Assembly: GCA_946482595.1 (NCBI GenBank)
Contig: CAMLSD010000078.1
Coordinates: forward strand, 1-23,879
Source of the DNA: an uncultured Comamonadaceae bacterium
Lineage (GTDB): Bacteria; Pseudomonadota; Gammaproteobacteria; Burkholderiales; Burkholderiaceae
DNA: 23,879 nucleotides
Direction of reading: 5' to 3'
Under the pieces are notes generated by a model, which saw only the letters and a list, made by a program, of their open reading frames with translations, ran no database searches and had not been told where the DNA came from. Below, piece by piece: positions 13,165-21,906 of this stretch (the stretch's first letter is position 1; each line of letters begins with the position of its first letter). The translations under genes were made by a program, and so were the position numbers.

Positions 13165-13709
13165 TCTGGCGCCATCCTCGCCCTCGGGGGCTGGCCTCGG
13201 GCGGTTCGGCGCGCTGTATCGGGCGCCTGGACCTGCCGGTGGACCGGCGTCGCGCCAAGCGCCTGGCGCACCGGATCCGGCGTGCTGCGCGGCGGGACGG
13301 GCGCCCCCGCGAGATCTGGACGTCGCCGCTGCGCCGCGGCGCGGACGTCGGCCGCTGGCTCGCCCGGTGGGGGTGGCAGCACCACATCGACGATCGGCTG
13401 TGTGAACTCGATTTCGGCCGCTGGGAGGGACGCACCTGGGACCAGATCGGCCAGCCGCAGATCGACGCCTGGTGCGCCGACTTTGCACGGCATGCGCCCG
13501 GCGGCGGCGAGTCGCTGGAGCAGTTGTGGAGGCGATGCGAACAGTGGCTGTCGCAGCGGCCGCACCATCAGGCCCTGGTGGTCGGGCATGCGGGGTGGAT
13601 CCAGGCGGCGCAGCGCATCGTGGCCGGGCTGCCCGTGCCGACCTCGGCCGCCGACTGGCACGCGGCACCGGGCCACGGCCAGTGTCTCAGGCTGCGGTCT
13701 TCGGCGTGA
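13152..13709 (+). CDS. cobC: Histidine phosphatase, probable alpha-ribazole phosphatase
   Basis: CobC removes phosphate from alpha-ribazole-5'-phosphate or adenosylcobalamin-5'-phosphate. The 185-residue protein has the histidine-phosphatase fold. The N-terminal motif is IWRHPRP, i.e. RHP rather than the usual RHG. Then come CIGRLDLPVD, TSPLRR, LCELDFGRWEG and the second catalytic His in LVVGHAGWI. Assignment to the B12 pathway comes from the operon. The start lies inside cobS. The 3' end overlaps nth, encoded on the other strand, by 23 nt. Confidence 0.87.
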   Translation: MDLLIWRHPRPRGLASGGSARCIGRLDLPVDRRRAKRLAHRIRRAARRDGRPREIWTSPLRRGADVGRWLARWGWQHHIDDRLCELDFGRWEGRTWDQIGQPQIDAWCADFARHAPGGGESLEQLWRRCEQWLSQRPHHQALVVGHAGWIQAAQRIVAGLPVPTSAADWHAAPGHGQCLRLRSSA

Positions 13710-14322
13710 AGTCGCACACGGAGGCGACCTGACATTGCCAGCACTGGGGCTTGCGTGCGAGGCACACATAGCGCCCGTGCAGGATGAGCCAATGGTGCGC
13801 ATCGACGAGGTACTCGGCCGGCACACGCGCCAGCAGCCCGTGTTCGACCGCCAGTGGTGTCTTGCCCGGCGCCAGGCCGGTGCGGTTGCTCACCCGGAAG
13901 ATGTGCGTGTCCACTGCCATCGTCGCTTCGCCGAAGGCCACGTTCAACACGACATTGGCGGTCTTGCGACCCACACCGGGCAGGGCTTCGAGCGCCTCCC
14001 GGGTGCGGGGCACCTCACCGCCATGCTGCTCGACGAGGATGCGGCACGTCTCCAGCAGATGCCGGGCCTTGCTGCGATACAGGCCGATCGTGCGGATGTA
14101 GTCGCACAGGCCGTCGAAGCCCAGCGCCAGCAGTCGCTGCGGCGTGTTCGCCACCGGAAAGAGCCGGCGCGTGGCCTTGTTCACGCTCACGTCGGTGGCC
14201 TGGGCCGACAGCAGCACGGCCGCCAGCAGCTCGAACACGCTGGTGTATTCGAGCTCGGTGTTCGGCTGCGGGTTGGCGGCCTTCAGGGTGGCGAAAAACG
14301 TGGCGATCTGCTGCGGCTTCAT
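13687..14322 (-). CDS. nth: Endonuclease III
   Basis: Nth is a bifunctional DNA glycosylase/AP lyase of base excision repair that removes oxidised pyrimidines. The 211-residue protein has the helix-hairpin-helix LPGVGRKTANVVLN with catalytic Lys120 and VDTHIFRVSNR with catalytic Asp138, both at the E. coli positions. The C-terminal [4Fe-4S] ligands are C-x6-C-x2-C-x5-C in CLARKPQCWQCQVASVC. The start at 14322 (MKPQQIATFF) gives the normal N-terminus. It lies 51 nt after rsxB; rsx-nth neighbourhood is also known in E. coli. Confidence 0.96.
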   Translation of the reverse strand: MKPQQIATFFATLKAANPQPNTELEYTSVFELLAAVLLSAQATDVSVNKATRRLFPVANTPQRLLALGFDGLCDYIRTIGLYRSKARHLLETCRILVEQHGGEVPRTREALEALPGVGRKTANVVLNVAFGEATMAVDTHIFRVSNRTGLAPGKTPLAVEHGLLARVPAEYLVDAHHWLILHGRYVCLARKPQCWQCQVASVCDFTPKTAA

Positions 14323-14373
14323 GGGGCGCGATTGTGTCACCGCCTCCAGGCGACGGGGCAAGGCCGCGTGCCT

Positions 14374-15024
14374 TCAGCTCGGCCGACGCGCGCGCGCCCG
14401 GGCCAGGGCGGCCTCGATGACCGCACGCTTGCGCTCGAGCTGCTGCGGGTCGGTCAGCTGAGACTCGGCGGCCAGGTTGGCAAGCTTGTGCGCCGCCTTG
14501 GCCGCCAGCCGATCGGCGTTCTCCTGCTTGTCGCGCTCGATGCGCAGGCGATGGAAGTCATGCCGTTCACGCGCCTCGTCGGCCTGCGCCGGGCTCCAGG
14601 CGGCCCAGCCGGTGGTGGCGGTGACCGGCACGAGGCTGATGCAGTCGACCGGGCAGGCCGGAACGCACAGCTCGCACCCGGTGCACAGCGATTCGATCAC
14701 CGTGTGCATCTGCTTGGGCGCACCCACGATGCAGTCGACCGGGCAGGCCTTGATGCACAGCGTGCAGCCGATGCACCAGGCTTCGTCGATGATCGCCAGT
14801 GTGCGGGGCCCCTCCTGGCCGTGGGCCGGGTCGAGCGGTGTGGCCGCCTGGCCTGTCAGCGAGGCCAGGCGTGCGATGCCCTCGGCGCCGCCGGGCGGGC
14901 AACGGTTGATGGCGGCCTCGCCCGCGGCGATGGCCTGGGCATAGCTGCGGCAGTCAGGGTAGCCGCAGCGCGTGCATTGCGTCTGCGGCAGCAGGGCGTC
15001 GATCGCCTCGGCGGTGACGCTCAC
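14374..15024 (-). CDS. rsxB: RnfB/RsxB-family ferredoxin-like subunit, without membrane anchor
   Basis: RsxB is the iron-sulfur subunit of the Rnf/Rsx electron-transport complex, which in E. coli keeps SoxR reduced. The 216-residue protein has an N-terminal [4Fe-4S] motif (C17, C20, C25, C42: CTRCGYPDC...NRCPP). Two ferredoxin-type clusters follow ([15 protein letters not shown] and [15 protein letters not shown]), then an Ala/Arg-rich C-terminal helix. The usual hydrophobic N-terminal helix is missing and no other rsx genes are in the window, so its partners are unknown. The start is GTG at 15024, overlapping the phaZ stop by 4 nt (GTGA). Confidence 0.88.
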   Translation of the reverse strand: MSVTAEAIDALLPQTQCTRCGYPDCRSYAQAIAAGEAAINRCPPGGAEGIARLASLTGQAATPLDPAHGQEGPRTLAIIDEAWCIGCTLCIKACPVDCIVGAPKQMHTVIESLCTGCELCVPACPVDCISLVPVTATTGWAAWSPAQADEARERHDFHRLRIERDKQENADRLAAKAAHKLANLAAESQLTDPQQLERKRAVIEAALARARARRPS

Positions 15025-16334
15025 TTCACGCGGCGCACCGCCTTGCTGGCAGCACGCGCACGCGCGGCCGGCGCAGCGGCCTGTGCCTGGTCCTGGGCTT
15101 CATGGCGCGCAATGAACTCGCTCACCACCGGGTAGACCTTCTCGCGCCAGCGGCGACCCGAGAAGATGCCGTAGTGACCCGCCCCCTGCACGATGTAGTG
15201 CGGCTGTTCCTGCTTCGGAATGCCGGTACACAGGTCGTGCGCGGCCTGAGTCTGCCCGGCGCCGGAGATGTCGTCGAGTTCACCCTCGATCGTGAGCAGG
15301 GCGGTGGTGGTGATGTCCTGCGGACGCACCAGTTCGCCGCGCACTTCCCAGGTGCCGTTGACCAGCGCGAAATCCTGGAAGACGGTCTTGATGGTGTCGA
15401 GGTAGTAGTCGGCCGGCATGTCGAGCACGGCGTTGTACTCGTCATAGAACGAGCGGTGGGCATCGACGCTGTCGTCGTCACCGCGCACCAGGTCCATGAA
15501 GTAGTCGTAGTGCGAGCTGAGGTGGCGGTCCGGGTTCATCGCGACAAAGCCGGTGTGCTGCAGGAAGCCGGGGTACACGCGACGGCCGGCCCCCGGGTAG
15601 TTCGGCGGCACACGGTAGATCACGTTGTGCTCGAACCACTCGTAGCTCTTGTTCATCGCCAGGTTGTTCACCGCGGTGGGCGACTTGCGGGCGTCGATCG
15701 GGCCGCCCATCATCGTCATCGTGCGCGGCGTGGGCTCGCCCCGGCTGGCCATCAGCGAGATGGCGGCCAGCACCGGTACGGTCGGCTGGCACACCGAGAT
15801 CACATGCACGTCCGGGCCGATGTGACGGATGAACTCCTGGACGTATTCGACGTAGTCGTCCAGATGGAACGGACCGGCTTCAAGCGGCACCATGCGGGCG
15901 TCGATCCAGTCGGTGATGTAGACCTTGTGGCCCTGCAGCAGGGTGCGCACGGTGTCGCGCAGCAGCGTGGCGTGGTGGCCGGACAGCGGGGCCACGACCA
16001 GCACGGACGGCTGGCCCTTCATCTTGGTCAGCAGGTCGCCTTCATCGGTGAAGCGCTTGAACCGCACCAGCCGGCAGAACGGCTTGGACACCGGCACCTG
16101 CTCCTGCACGGCCACTTCCACGCCGTCGACCACGGCCTTGGTGATGCCGAACTCGGGCTTCTCGTACTCCTTGGACAGTCGGTGCACAAGATCCAGCCCG
16201 GCCGACACGCGCTGGGCCAGCGGGGTGTGGGTGAAGGGCGACAGGGGATGACTGTAGAGCTTGGAGGCAGCGCTGGCGAACTCGGAGAACGGGCTCAGCA
16301 GGGCGCGTTGGGTTTCGTAAAGCTGATACAGCAT
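15021..16334 (-). CDS. phaZ: Intracellular poly(3-hydroxybutyrate) depolymerase
   Basis: PhaZ mobilises stored PHB from cytoplasmic granules. The 437-residue protein closely fits the PhaZa1 family of Cupriavidus, which uses a catalytic Cys rather than Ser. The nucleophile is in [14 protein letters not shown] (C182). The Asp is in the GELDDISG segment and the His in [13 protein letters not shown]. The N-terminus [13 protein letters not shown] is typical and no signal peptide is present, so it acts inside the cell. The ATG at 16334 has AAGG 7 nt upstream. The C-terminal tail is Ala/Arg/Lys-rich. It is coupled to rsxB. Confidence 0.94.
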   Translation of the reverse strand: MLYQLYETQRALLSPFSEFASAASKLYSHPLSPFTHTPLAQRVSAGLDLVHRLSKEYEKPEFGITKAVVDGVEVAVQEQVPVSKPFCRLVRFKRFTDEGDLLTKMKGQPSVLVVAPLSGHHATLLRDTVRTLLQGHKVYITDWIDARMVPLEAGPFHLDDYVEYVQEFIRHIGPDVHVISVCQPTVPVLAAISLMASRGEPTPRTMTMMGGPIDARKSPTAVNNLAMNKSYEWFEHNVIYRVPPNYPGAGRRVYPGFLQHTGFVAMNPDRHLSSHYDYFMDLVRGDDDSVDAHRSFYDEYNAVLDMPADYYLDTIKTVFQDFALVNGTWEVRGELVRPQDITTTALLTIEGELDDISGAGQTQAAHDLCTGIPKQEQPHYIVQGAGHYGIFSGRRWREKVYPVVSEFIARHEAQDQAQAAAPAARARAASKAVRRVK

Positions 16335-16373
16335 GTTGAACCTTCGTGGGTAACGACTCGAAACCGGACCGGT

Positions 16374-16406
16374 GGTGCAGCCGGATTGCTGCACCGCACC
16401 ATTCTA
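16374..16406 (-). promoter_or_regulatory. phaZ promoter -10 and adjoining inverted repeat
   Basis: TAGAAT (16406-16401, minus) is a good -10 box with a weak -35 (CAGGCA) 18 nt upstream. Starting about at the predicted start point, CAG/CTG-rich arms GGTGCAG (16374-16380) and CTGCACC (16389-16395) form a perfect 7-bp inverted repeat with 8-nt spacer. It could be an operator or a 5' hairpin; a PHB regulator such as PhaR is possible but unproven. Confidence 0.5.
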
Positions 16407-16500
16407 GGCATATGCGAACCATCGTGCCTGACGTCGTGACAACTCGTAATCCGCAAAAGTACGACCTTTGTGGGTCAATTCAGCGCAGAAACCGTTGATT

Positions 16501-16516
16501 TGTCACCTTGGTGACA
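16501..16516. repeat. Perfect inverted repeat TGTCACC-TT-GGTGACA
   Basis: A 7-bp perfect inverted repeat with a 2-nt centre lies just past the tyrB terminator and upstream of the phaZ promoter region. The centre is too tight for a good RNA loop without opening one pair, so a protein-binding site is as likely as a second terminator. Confidence 0.45.
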
Positions 16517-16517
16517 C

Positions 16518-16543
16518 AAAAAAGGGGTGCCGAAGCACCCCTT
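16518..16543 (-). terminator. Intrinsic terminator of tyrB
   Basis: On the minus strand AAGGGGTGC-TTCG-GCACCCCTT forms a 9-bp stem with a stable UUCG loop, followed by a T-run. It begins about 20 nt after the tyrB stop codon. It is the clearest intrinsic terminator in the window. Confidence 0.95.
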
Positions 16544-16562
16544 GCACTGGTTTGCCAGTCGT

Positions 16563-17762
16563 TTACATCACCTTGGCGATGGCATTGACCACGTAGTCGA
16601 TGTTCTTGCTGTTGAGGGCGGCCACGCAGATCCGGCCGGAGTCGACACCGTACACGCCGAATTCGGTGCGCAGGCGCTGCATCTGCTCCTTGCTCAGGCC
16701 GGAGTAGCTGAACATGCCCTTTTGCTGCGTGATGAAACCCACGTCCTGGGCCACCCCCGCCGCCTTGAGCTTGGCCACCAGGGCGGTGCGCATCTCCTTG
16801 ATGCGCACGCGCATGCCGGCCAGCTCGTCTTCCCAGAGCTTGCGCAGCTCGGGCGTGGTCAGCACCATCGCGACGACCTGGGCGCCGTGGATGGGCGGGT
16901 TGGAGTAGTTGGTGCGGATCACGCGCTTGAGCTGGGACAGCACGCGGTCGGCCTCTTCCTTGCTCTGGGCCACCACGCTCAGCGCGCCCACCCGCTCGCC
17001 GTACAGCGAGAAGCTCTTCGAGAACGAGGTCGAAACGAAGAAGTTCATGCCGGCGTCCATGAACATGCCGACCACTGCGCCGTCCTCGGCGATGCCTTCC
17101 CCGAAACCCTGGTAGGCCATGTCGAGGAAAGGCACCAGGCCGCGCGACTTCACGGCGTCGATCACCTGGGCCCATTGCTCCAGCGTGATGTCGTAGCCGG
17201 TCGGGTTGTGGCAGCAGGCGTGCAGCACGACGATGGTGCCGGGCTCCGCCGCCTTCAGGGCCGCCACCATGCCTTCGAAGTTCACGCCACGCTTGGCCGC
17301 ATCGTAGTAGGGGTAGGTGGCCACCGGGAACCCGGCGGTTTCGAACAGCGCACGGTGGTTCTCCCAGCTCGGGTCGCTGATCAGCACCTGGGCCTGCGGG
17401 TTCAGGCGCTTGAGGAAGTCGGCGCCGATCTTCAGGCCGCCGGTTCCGCCCAGACCCTGAACGGTGGCGATGCGGCCTTCACGCACCGCAGCGCTGTCGG
17501 CGCCGAACACCAGACCCTGCACCGCCTTGTCATAGGCCGCGATGCCGTCGATCGGCAGGTAGCCGCGGGCCTTGGGGGCTTCCATCATCTGCTTCTCGGC
17601 AGCCGCAACGCACTGCAGCAGGGGAAGCTTGCCGTTGTCGTCATAGTAGACCCCCACGCCCAGGTTCACCTTGGCGGGGTTCGGGTCGGCGTTGAACTGT
17701 TCGTTCAGACCCAGGATCGGGTCACGCGGGGCCATGTCGACGGCGGCAAAAAGCGATGCCAT
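16563..17762 (-). CDS. tyrB: Aromatic/aspartate aminotransferase (class I)
   Basis: A PLP enzyme that moves amino groups between aromatic amino acids or aspartate and 2-oxoglutarate. The 399-residue length is normal for the AspC/TyrB group. Key residues are visible: HACCHNPTG (N186), DMAYQGF (D214, Y217), the PLP Lys in STSFSKSFSLYGERVG (K249) and substrate-carboxylate Arg in DSGRICVAAL (R377). Which substrate dominates cannot be decided from sequence alone; the gene next to uvrB in Burkholderiales is usually named as an aromatic aminotransferase. The ATG at 17762 has AAGGA 7 nt upstream. Confidence 0.9.
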   Translation of the reverse strand: MASLFAAVDMAPRDPILGLNEQFNADPNPAKVNLGVGVYYDDNGKLPLLQCVAAAEKQMMEAPKARGYLPIDGIAAYDKAVQGLVFGADSAAVREGRIATVQGLGGTGGLKIGADFLKRLNPQAQVLISDPSWENHRALFETAGFPVATYPYYDAAKRGVNFEGMVAALKAAEPGTIVVLHACCHNPTGYDITLEQWAQVIDAVKSRGLVPFLDMAYQGFGEGIAEDGAVVGMFMDAGMNFFVSTSFSKSFSLYGERVGALSVVAQSKEEADRVLSQLKRVIRTNYSNPPIHGAQVVAMVLTTPELRKLWEDELAGMRVRIKEMRTALVAKLKAAGVAQDVGFITQQKGMFSYSGLSKEQMQRLRTEFGVYGVDSGRICVAALNSKNIDYVVNAIAKVM

Positions 17763-17829
17763 GGTCAGTCCTTGTCAGTAGTGGGAAACCGGGAATTGGG
17801 CTAGTCTCAGCGTTTTGCCTGCCCCGCGC

Positions 17830-17845
17830 GCCCGATGGATCGGGC
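17830..17845. repeat. Inverted repeat in the tyrB/uvrB divergent region
   Basis: GCCCGAT-GG-ATCGGGC is a perfect 7-bp inverted repeat between the divergent genes. A TATTTT -10-like box (17869-17874) lies so close to the uvrB ATG that a transcript from it would be nearly leaderless. No LexA box (CTGT-N8-ACAG) was seen in the gap. Confidence 0.4.
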
Positions 17846-17883
17846 CCATGCGCGCCAGGGGAAACCCGTATTTTAGGCTGCCC

Positions 17884-19965
17884 ATGACCGAAGCTCTTGC
17901 CGAAGTTGCAACCATCGACGAAAGCAAGTTCGTCAGCTTTCCGGATTCACCCTTCCGGCTGTACCAACCCTACCTGCCGGCCGGCGACCAGCCGGCGGCC
18001 ATCGCCGCGCTGATCGAAGGCATCGAGGACGGCCTGAGCTTCCAGACGCTGCTGGGCGTGACCGGCTCGGGCAAGACCTACACGATGGCCAACGTCATTG
18101 CGCGCCTGGGCCGGCCGGCCATCGTCTTCGCGCCGAACAAGACGCTCGCCGCGCAGCTCTACAGCGAGTTCCGCGAGTTCTTCCCCAAGAACGCGGTGGA
18201 GTATTTTGTCAGCTACTACGACTACTACCAGCCTGAGGCGTATGTGCCTCAGCGCGACCTGTTCATCGAGAAGGACAGCTCGATCAACGAGCACATCGAG
18301 CAGATGCGGCTGTCGGCCACCAAGAGCCTGCTGGAGCGCCGCGACGTGGTCATCGTGGCCACTGTGTCGGCGATCTACGGCATCGGCAACCCGAGCGACT
18401 ATCACCAGATGGTGATGACGCTGCGGGTGCATGACAAGGTCGGTCAGCGCGACGTGATCGCGCAATTGATCCGCATGCAGTACCAGCGCAACGAGACGGA
18501 CTTCAGCCGAGGCACCTTCCGGGTGCGCGGCGACACGATCGATGTCTTTCCGGCCGAGCATTCCGAGCTGGCGATCCGCATCGAGCTGTTCGACGACGAG
18601 GTCGAGTCGCTGCAGCTGTTCGACCCGCTGACCGGCCGCATCCGCCAGAAGATCCCCCGCTTCACCGTCTATCCGTCCAGCCACTACGTGACCCCGCGCG
18701 AGCGGGTGCTGGCCGCCATCGAGACGATCAAGGAAGAGCTGCGACAGCGCCTGGACGAGCTGGTCAAGGCCGGCAAGCTCGTTGAGGCGCAGCGGCTGGA
18801 GCAGCGCACGCGTTTCGACCTGGAAATGCTGCAGGAGATCGGCCACTGCAAGGGCATCGAGAACTACACGAGGCACCTGTCGGGTGCGGCACCCGGGGAC
18901 CCGCCGCCCACGCTGGTGGACTACCTGCCGCCTGACGCGCTGATGTTCCTGGACGAAAGCCATGTGCTGATCGGCCAGCTCGGCGGCATGTACAACGGTG
19001 ACCGTGCGCGCAAGACGACGCTGGTTGAGTATGGCTTTCGCCTGCCCAGCGCGCTGGACAACCGGCCGCTCAAGTTCGAGGAATTCGAGAAGAAGATGCG
19101 CCAGGTGGTGTTCGTGACGGCCACCCCGGCCGACTACGAAAAGCGTACCTCGGGGCAGGTCGTCGAGCAGGTGGTGCGCCCCACCGGCCTGGTCGACCCG
19201 GTCGTGGAAGTGCGTCCGGCCACGGATCAGGTCGACAACGTGCTGCAGGAGATCCACGAGCGCGTGGCCGTGGGCGAGCGCGTGCTGATCACCACGCTGA
19301 CCAAGCGCATGGCCGAGCAGCTCACCGACTACCTGACCGAAAACGGGGTCAAGGTACGCTACCTGCACTCCGACGTGGACACGGTGGAGCGGGTCGAGAT
19401 CATCCGCGATCTGCGCCTGGGCACCTTCGACGTGCTGGTGGGCATCAACCTGCTGCGTGAAGGGCTGGACATTCCCGAGGTGTCGCTGGTGGCCATCCTC
19501 GACGCCGACAAGGAGGGGTTCCTGCGGTCGGAGCGCTCGCTGATCCAGACCATCGGCCGGGCGGCGCGCAACATCAACGGCAAGGCCATCCTGTATGCCG
19601 ACCGCATCACCGACTCCATGGAGCGTGCCATCGGCGAGACCGAGCGCCGCCGCAACAAGCAGCTCGCCCACAACGAGGCCGAAGGCATCACGCCGCGCAG
19701 CGTGCGCAAGCAGGTCAAGGAGCTGATCGACGGCGTCTACTCAGACAAGTCCGGCAAGGATGACCTGAAGGCCGCTCAGGCGGCGGCCGAGGTCGAGGTG
19801 CTGTCCGAGAAGGATCTGGGCAAACGCATCAAGCAGCTCGAAAAGCAGATGCTCGAACACGCCCGCAACCTCGAGTTCGAGAAGGCGGCGCGTGTGCGCG
19901 ACCAGCTCGCGCTGCTCAAGGAGCAGGCCTTCGGCTCGGGTGGCGTGGACAACGTGGCTGCCTGA
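17884..19965 (+). CDS. uvrB: Excinuclease ABC subunit B
   Basis: UvrB is the damage-verifying helicase-like subunit of nucleotide excision repair, working with UvrA and UvrC. The 693-residue protein has Walker [13 protein letters not shown] (K64), the DNA-clamping beta-hairpin region [15 protein letters not shown], motif II LDESHV, motif [11 protein letters not shown], and the C-terminal UVR coiled coil [29 protein letters not shown] that contacts UvrC. The start at 17884 ([10 protein letters not shown]) was chosen over an in-frame ATG at 17815 because the extra 23 residues look non-coding; it has no clear Shine-Dalgarno. Confidence 0.97.
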   Translation: MTEALAEVATIDESKFVSFPDSPFRLYQPYLPAGDQPAAIAALIEGIEDGLSFQTLLGVTGSGKTYTMANVIARLGRPAIVFAPNKTLAAQLYSEFREFFPKNAVEYFVSYYDYYQPEAYVPQRDLFIEKDSSINEHIEQMRLSATKSLLERRDVVIVATVSAIYGIGNPSDYHQMVMTLRVHDKVGQRDVIAQLIRMQYQRNETDFSRGTFRVRGDTIDVFPAEHSELAIRIELFDDEVESLQLFDPLTGRIRQKIPRFTVYPSSHYVTPRERVLAAIETIKEELRQRLDELVKAGKLVEAQRLEQRTRFDLEMLQEIGHCKGIENYTRHLSGAAPGDPPPTLVDYLPPDALMFLDESHVLIGQLGGMYNGDRARKTTLVEYGFRLPSALDNRPLKFEEFEKKMRQVVFVTATPADYEKRTSGQVVEQVVRPTGLVDPVVEVRPATDQVDNVLQEIHERVAVGERVLITTLTKRMAEQLTDYLTENGVKVRYLHSDVDTVERVEIIRDLRLGTFDVLVGINLLREGLDIPEVSLVAILDADKEGFLRSERSLIQTIGRAARNINGKAILYADRITDSMERAIGETERRRNKQLAHNEAEGITPRSVRKQVKELIDGVYSDKSGKDDLKAAQAAAEVEVLSEKDLGKRIKQLEKQMLEHARNLEFEKAARVRDQLALLKEQAFGSGGVDNVAA

Positions 19966-20007
19966 GCCGGCACACGTCGTGCTGTCCGCGCGGCCCGAAC
20001 CGATGGG

Positions 20008-21174
20008 TCAGTCGTGGGCGAGTGCCGACGTCATGTCCACCGACTGGGCCACACGCGCATCCAGCAGCGGGCGCAGGCGGTAGTGCAGCACCGTGGCAGC
20101 GGCGCCCACGGGCGTGGCCAGCGGGCCGAACCGGGCCGCCTGCACCACCGGCGCCGTCAGACCTGCTGCGTGGGCATACTGCGACAGCGTGAGCCGTGCC
20201 TGCGCAATGAAGGTGTCGCCCAGTTCACAACTGGGGCCCCCGAGCACGATCACCGCGGGGTCGAGCGCCGCCCAGATGTTCTGCAGCAACAGGCCGAGCT
20301 GCCGGCCGGCCTGGTCCAGCCGCCCGGCGCGCTCGAGCGCGGGCAGGCCCACGAACACCTCGGCGCAGCCGCGACGCCCGCAGCGGCAGGGCGGGCCATC
20401 AGCCTCCAGCACCGTGTGTCCGATCTCGCCGGCAAAGCCGCCCAGCCCGGTCAGGAGTTGGTCGTTGACGACGATGCCGGCACCCACACCCACGCCCAGC
20501 ATCACGAACACCAGGGGCTCGGGCACCGGCTGGAGTCCGAACTCGAACTCACCGAGGGCGGCCACGTCGGCGTCGTTCTGCACATACAGCGGGCGGCCGG
20601 CCGCGGGGCCGCCAGCCAGTGCGGTCTGCAGCATCTGCCGCAACGGCAGGTTGCGCCAGCCCAGGTTCGGTGCAAAACGCAGCAGGCCGGTGCGGTCGTC
20701 CATGGCGCCGGGCACGGCCACCCCGACGCCGACCAGATCGCGCGGGCCGAAGCCTGGGGACGTTGCCACGTCGGCCACCAGCCCGGCGGCGACCGTGCAG
20801 GCCGCGTCGCAGGCTTCGCTGGCCAGCGACGCACTGCGTTCGACCAGCACGTCACCCAGCAGGTTGGTGCCGACGGCCTTCACGACACCCAGGCCGATGT
20901 CCACACCGATCAGTCCCAGGCGATGCGGGTCCAGCCGCAGCGGCGTGGGCGGGCGTCCCGAGCCGCGCGCCTGTCCCGGGGTGTCGGCCTGGTCCAGTTC
21001 CATCAGCCAGCCCTCGTCGATCAGCTCCTGGCTCAACAGGCTCACGGTCGATTTGGTCAGCCCGGTGGCGGCCGCCACATCGGCACGCGAACTCTCGGGC
21101 CGCTGGCGCACGCAGCGCAGGATGGCCACTCGGTTGAGTCGCTTGAGCAGTCGGTGGTCACCGGTGATGGACAT
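20008..21174 (-). CDS. ROK-family transcriptional regulator (NagC/XylR type)
   Basis: The 388-residue protein joins an N-terminal winged helix-turn-helix (about 16-57, RVAILRCVRQRPESSRADVA) to a ROK sugar-kinase-like domain. ROK features include VDIGLGVVKAV, VQNDADVAALGE, GVGVGAGIVVNDQLLTGLGGFAGEIGH and the zinc motif CRCGRRGCAE. Such proteins repress sugar-utilisation genes until a sugar or sugar phosphate binds. No sugar genes are nearby, so its target is unknown; it may regulate itself. The ATG at 21174 (MSITGDHRLLKRLN) fits the family start. It converges on uvrB with 42 bp between them and no obvious terminator. Confidence 0.9.
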   Translation of the reverse strand: MSITGDHRLLKRLNRVAILRCVRQRPESSRADVAAATGLTKSTVSLLSQELIDEGWLMELDQADTPGQARGSGRPPTPLRLDPHRLGLIGVDIGLGVVKAVGTNLLGDVLVERSASLASEACDAACTVAAGLVADVATSPGFGPRDLVGVGVAVPGAMDDRTGLLRFAPNLGWRNLPLRQMLQTALAGGPAAGRPLYVQNDADVAALGEFEFGLQPVPEPLVFVMLGVGVGAGIVVNDQLLTGLGGFAGEIGHTVLEADGPPCRCGRRGCAEVFVGLPALERAGRLDQAGRQLGLLLQNIWAALDPAVIVLGGPSCELGDTFIAQARLTLSQYAHAAGLTAPVVQAARFGPLATPVGAAATVLHYRLRPLLDARVAQSVDMTSALAHD

Positions 21175-21262
21175 GGAAGGAATGCGTGGGAGACAGGGAA
21201 TGGGCCGGATTATCGAATCCCCGTGCGGCGGCATGGCGTTTCGCAGGGCCTAGACTTCCGTC

Positions 21263-21772
21263 ATGCAACAACGGATACAAATTTTGTTCATCTGCATGGG
21301 CAACATCTGCCGCTCGCCCAGTGCGCAGGCCGTGGTACGCAGCCTGGCCGATCGCGCCGGCCTGGGCGAGCGCGTCGTGGTCGACTCGGCCGGCACGCAT
21401 GCGACCTACCACCTGGGCGATCCCCCCGACCTGCGAGCAATGCGGCATGCCGCAGGGCGGGGCTACGACCTGTCGGGACTGCGAGCTCGTCGCGTCACGG
21501 AGGACGATTTCGAGCGTTTCGACCTGATCATCGCCATGGACTGGGATAATCTGGAACGGCTCGAAGAGCTCTGCCCGCCAGACCATCGCGGCAAGCTGCG
21601 CCGCATGATGGAGTTCGCCACTGAAATCGACAGCGACGTGGTGCCCGACCCGTACTACGGTGGGCCGGCCGGCTTCGAACTGGTGCTCGACTACCTCGAA
21701 GATGCGGGTGCCGGACTGGTCAGCGAACTGGCCCGGCGCATTGCGCACGATGCCGCGGAACTTCCGGAGTAA
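21263..21772 (+). CDS. Low-molecular-weight protein-tyrosine phosphatase
   Basis: The 169-residue cytoplasmic phosphatase shows the full LMW-PTP signature CMGNICRSP (nucleophile C11, R17) and the general-acid loop VPDPYYGG. Bacterial relatives act on tyrosine kinases of polysaccharide export or on other phosphotyrosine proteins; no such partner is in the window. It lies upstream of iscR in the same orientation, an order common in Burkholderiales. A separate iscR promoter starts 4 nt after its stop codon, so it is not simply part of the isc operon. No clear Shine-Dalgarno precedes the ATG. Confidence 0.93.
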   Translation: MQQRIQILFICMGNICRSPSAQAVVRSLADRAGLGERVVVDSAGTHATYHLGDPPDLRAMRHAAGRGYDLSGLRARRVTEDDFERFDLIIAMDWDNLERLEELCPPDHRGKLRRMMEFATEIDSDVVPDPYYGGPAGFELVLDYLEDAGAGLVSELARRIAHDAAELPE

Positions 21773-21775
21773 AAC

Positions 21776-21805
21776 TTGACCAAAAAACTAGGCTTCAGGT
21801 AGAAT
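21776..21805 (+). promoter_or_regulatory. Sigma-70 promoter of the isc operon
   Basis: TTGACC (21776-21781) and TAGAAT (21800-21805) are separated by 18 bp. The start point would be near 21812, about 95 nt before the iscR ATG. Confidence 0.8.
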
Positions 21806-21822
21806 TTGAGTAAATCACTCGG
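21806..21822 (+). promoter_or_regulatory. IscR-type operator overlapping the isc start point
   Basis: TTGAGTAAATCACTCGG has the layout of an IscR type-1 site (YYGACTRWWWYAGTCRR), with inverted GAGT/ACTC arms around an AT-rich centre. It sits immediately after the -10 box, as expected for autorepression by [2Fe-2S]-IscR. Confidence 0.65.
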
Positions 21823-21840
21823 GATAAACCGAGGGTTTAC

Positions 21841-21862
21841 CCAGGCCGTCAGCCGGTTTTTT
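21841..21862 (+). terminator. Terminator-like hairpin inside the iscR leader
   Basis: CC(A)GGC-CGUCA-GCCGG folds into a short GC stem with one bulge, followed directly by six T. It lies about 45 nt before the iscR ATG and is preceded by another small hairpin, TAAACC-GAG-GGTTTA (21825-21839). It may attenuate isc transcription, or be a weak, non-functional stem. Confidence 0.4.
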
Positions 21863-21906
21863 GGGTCAACTCTTTTGGCGCCAGCCGAAAGCTTCAGGAG
21901 CTTGCC

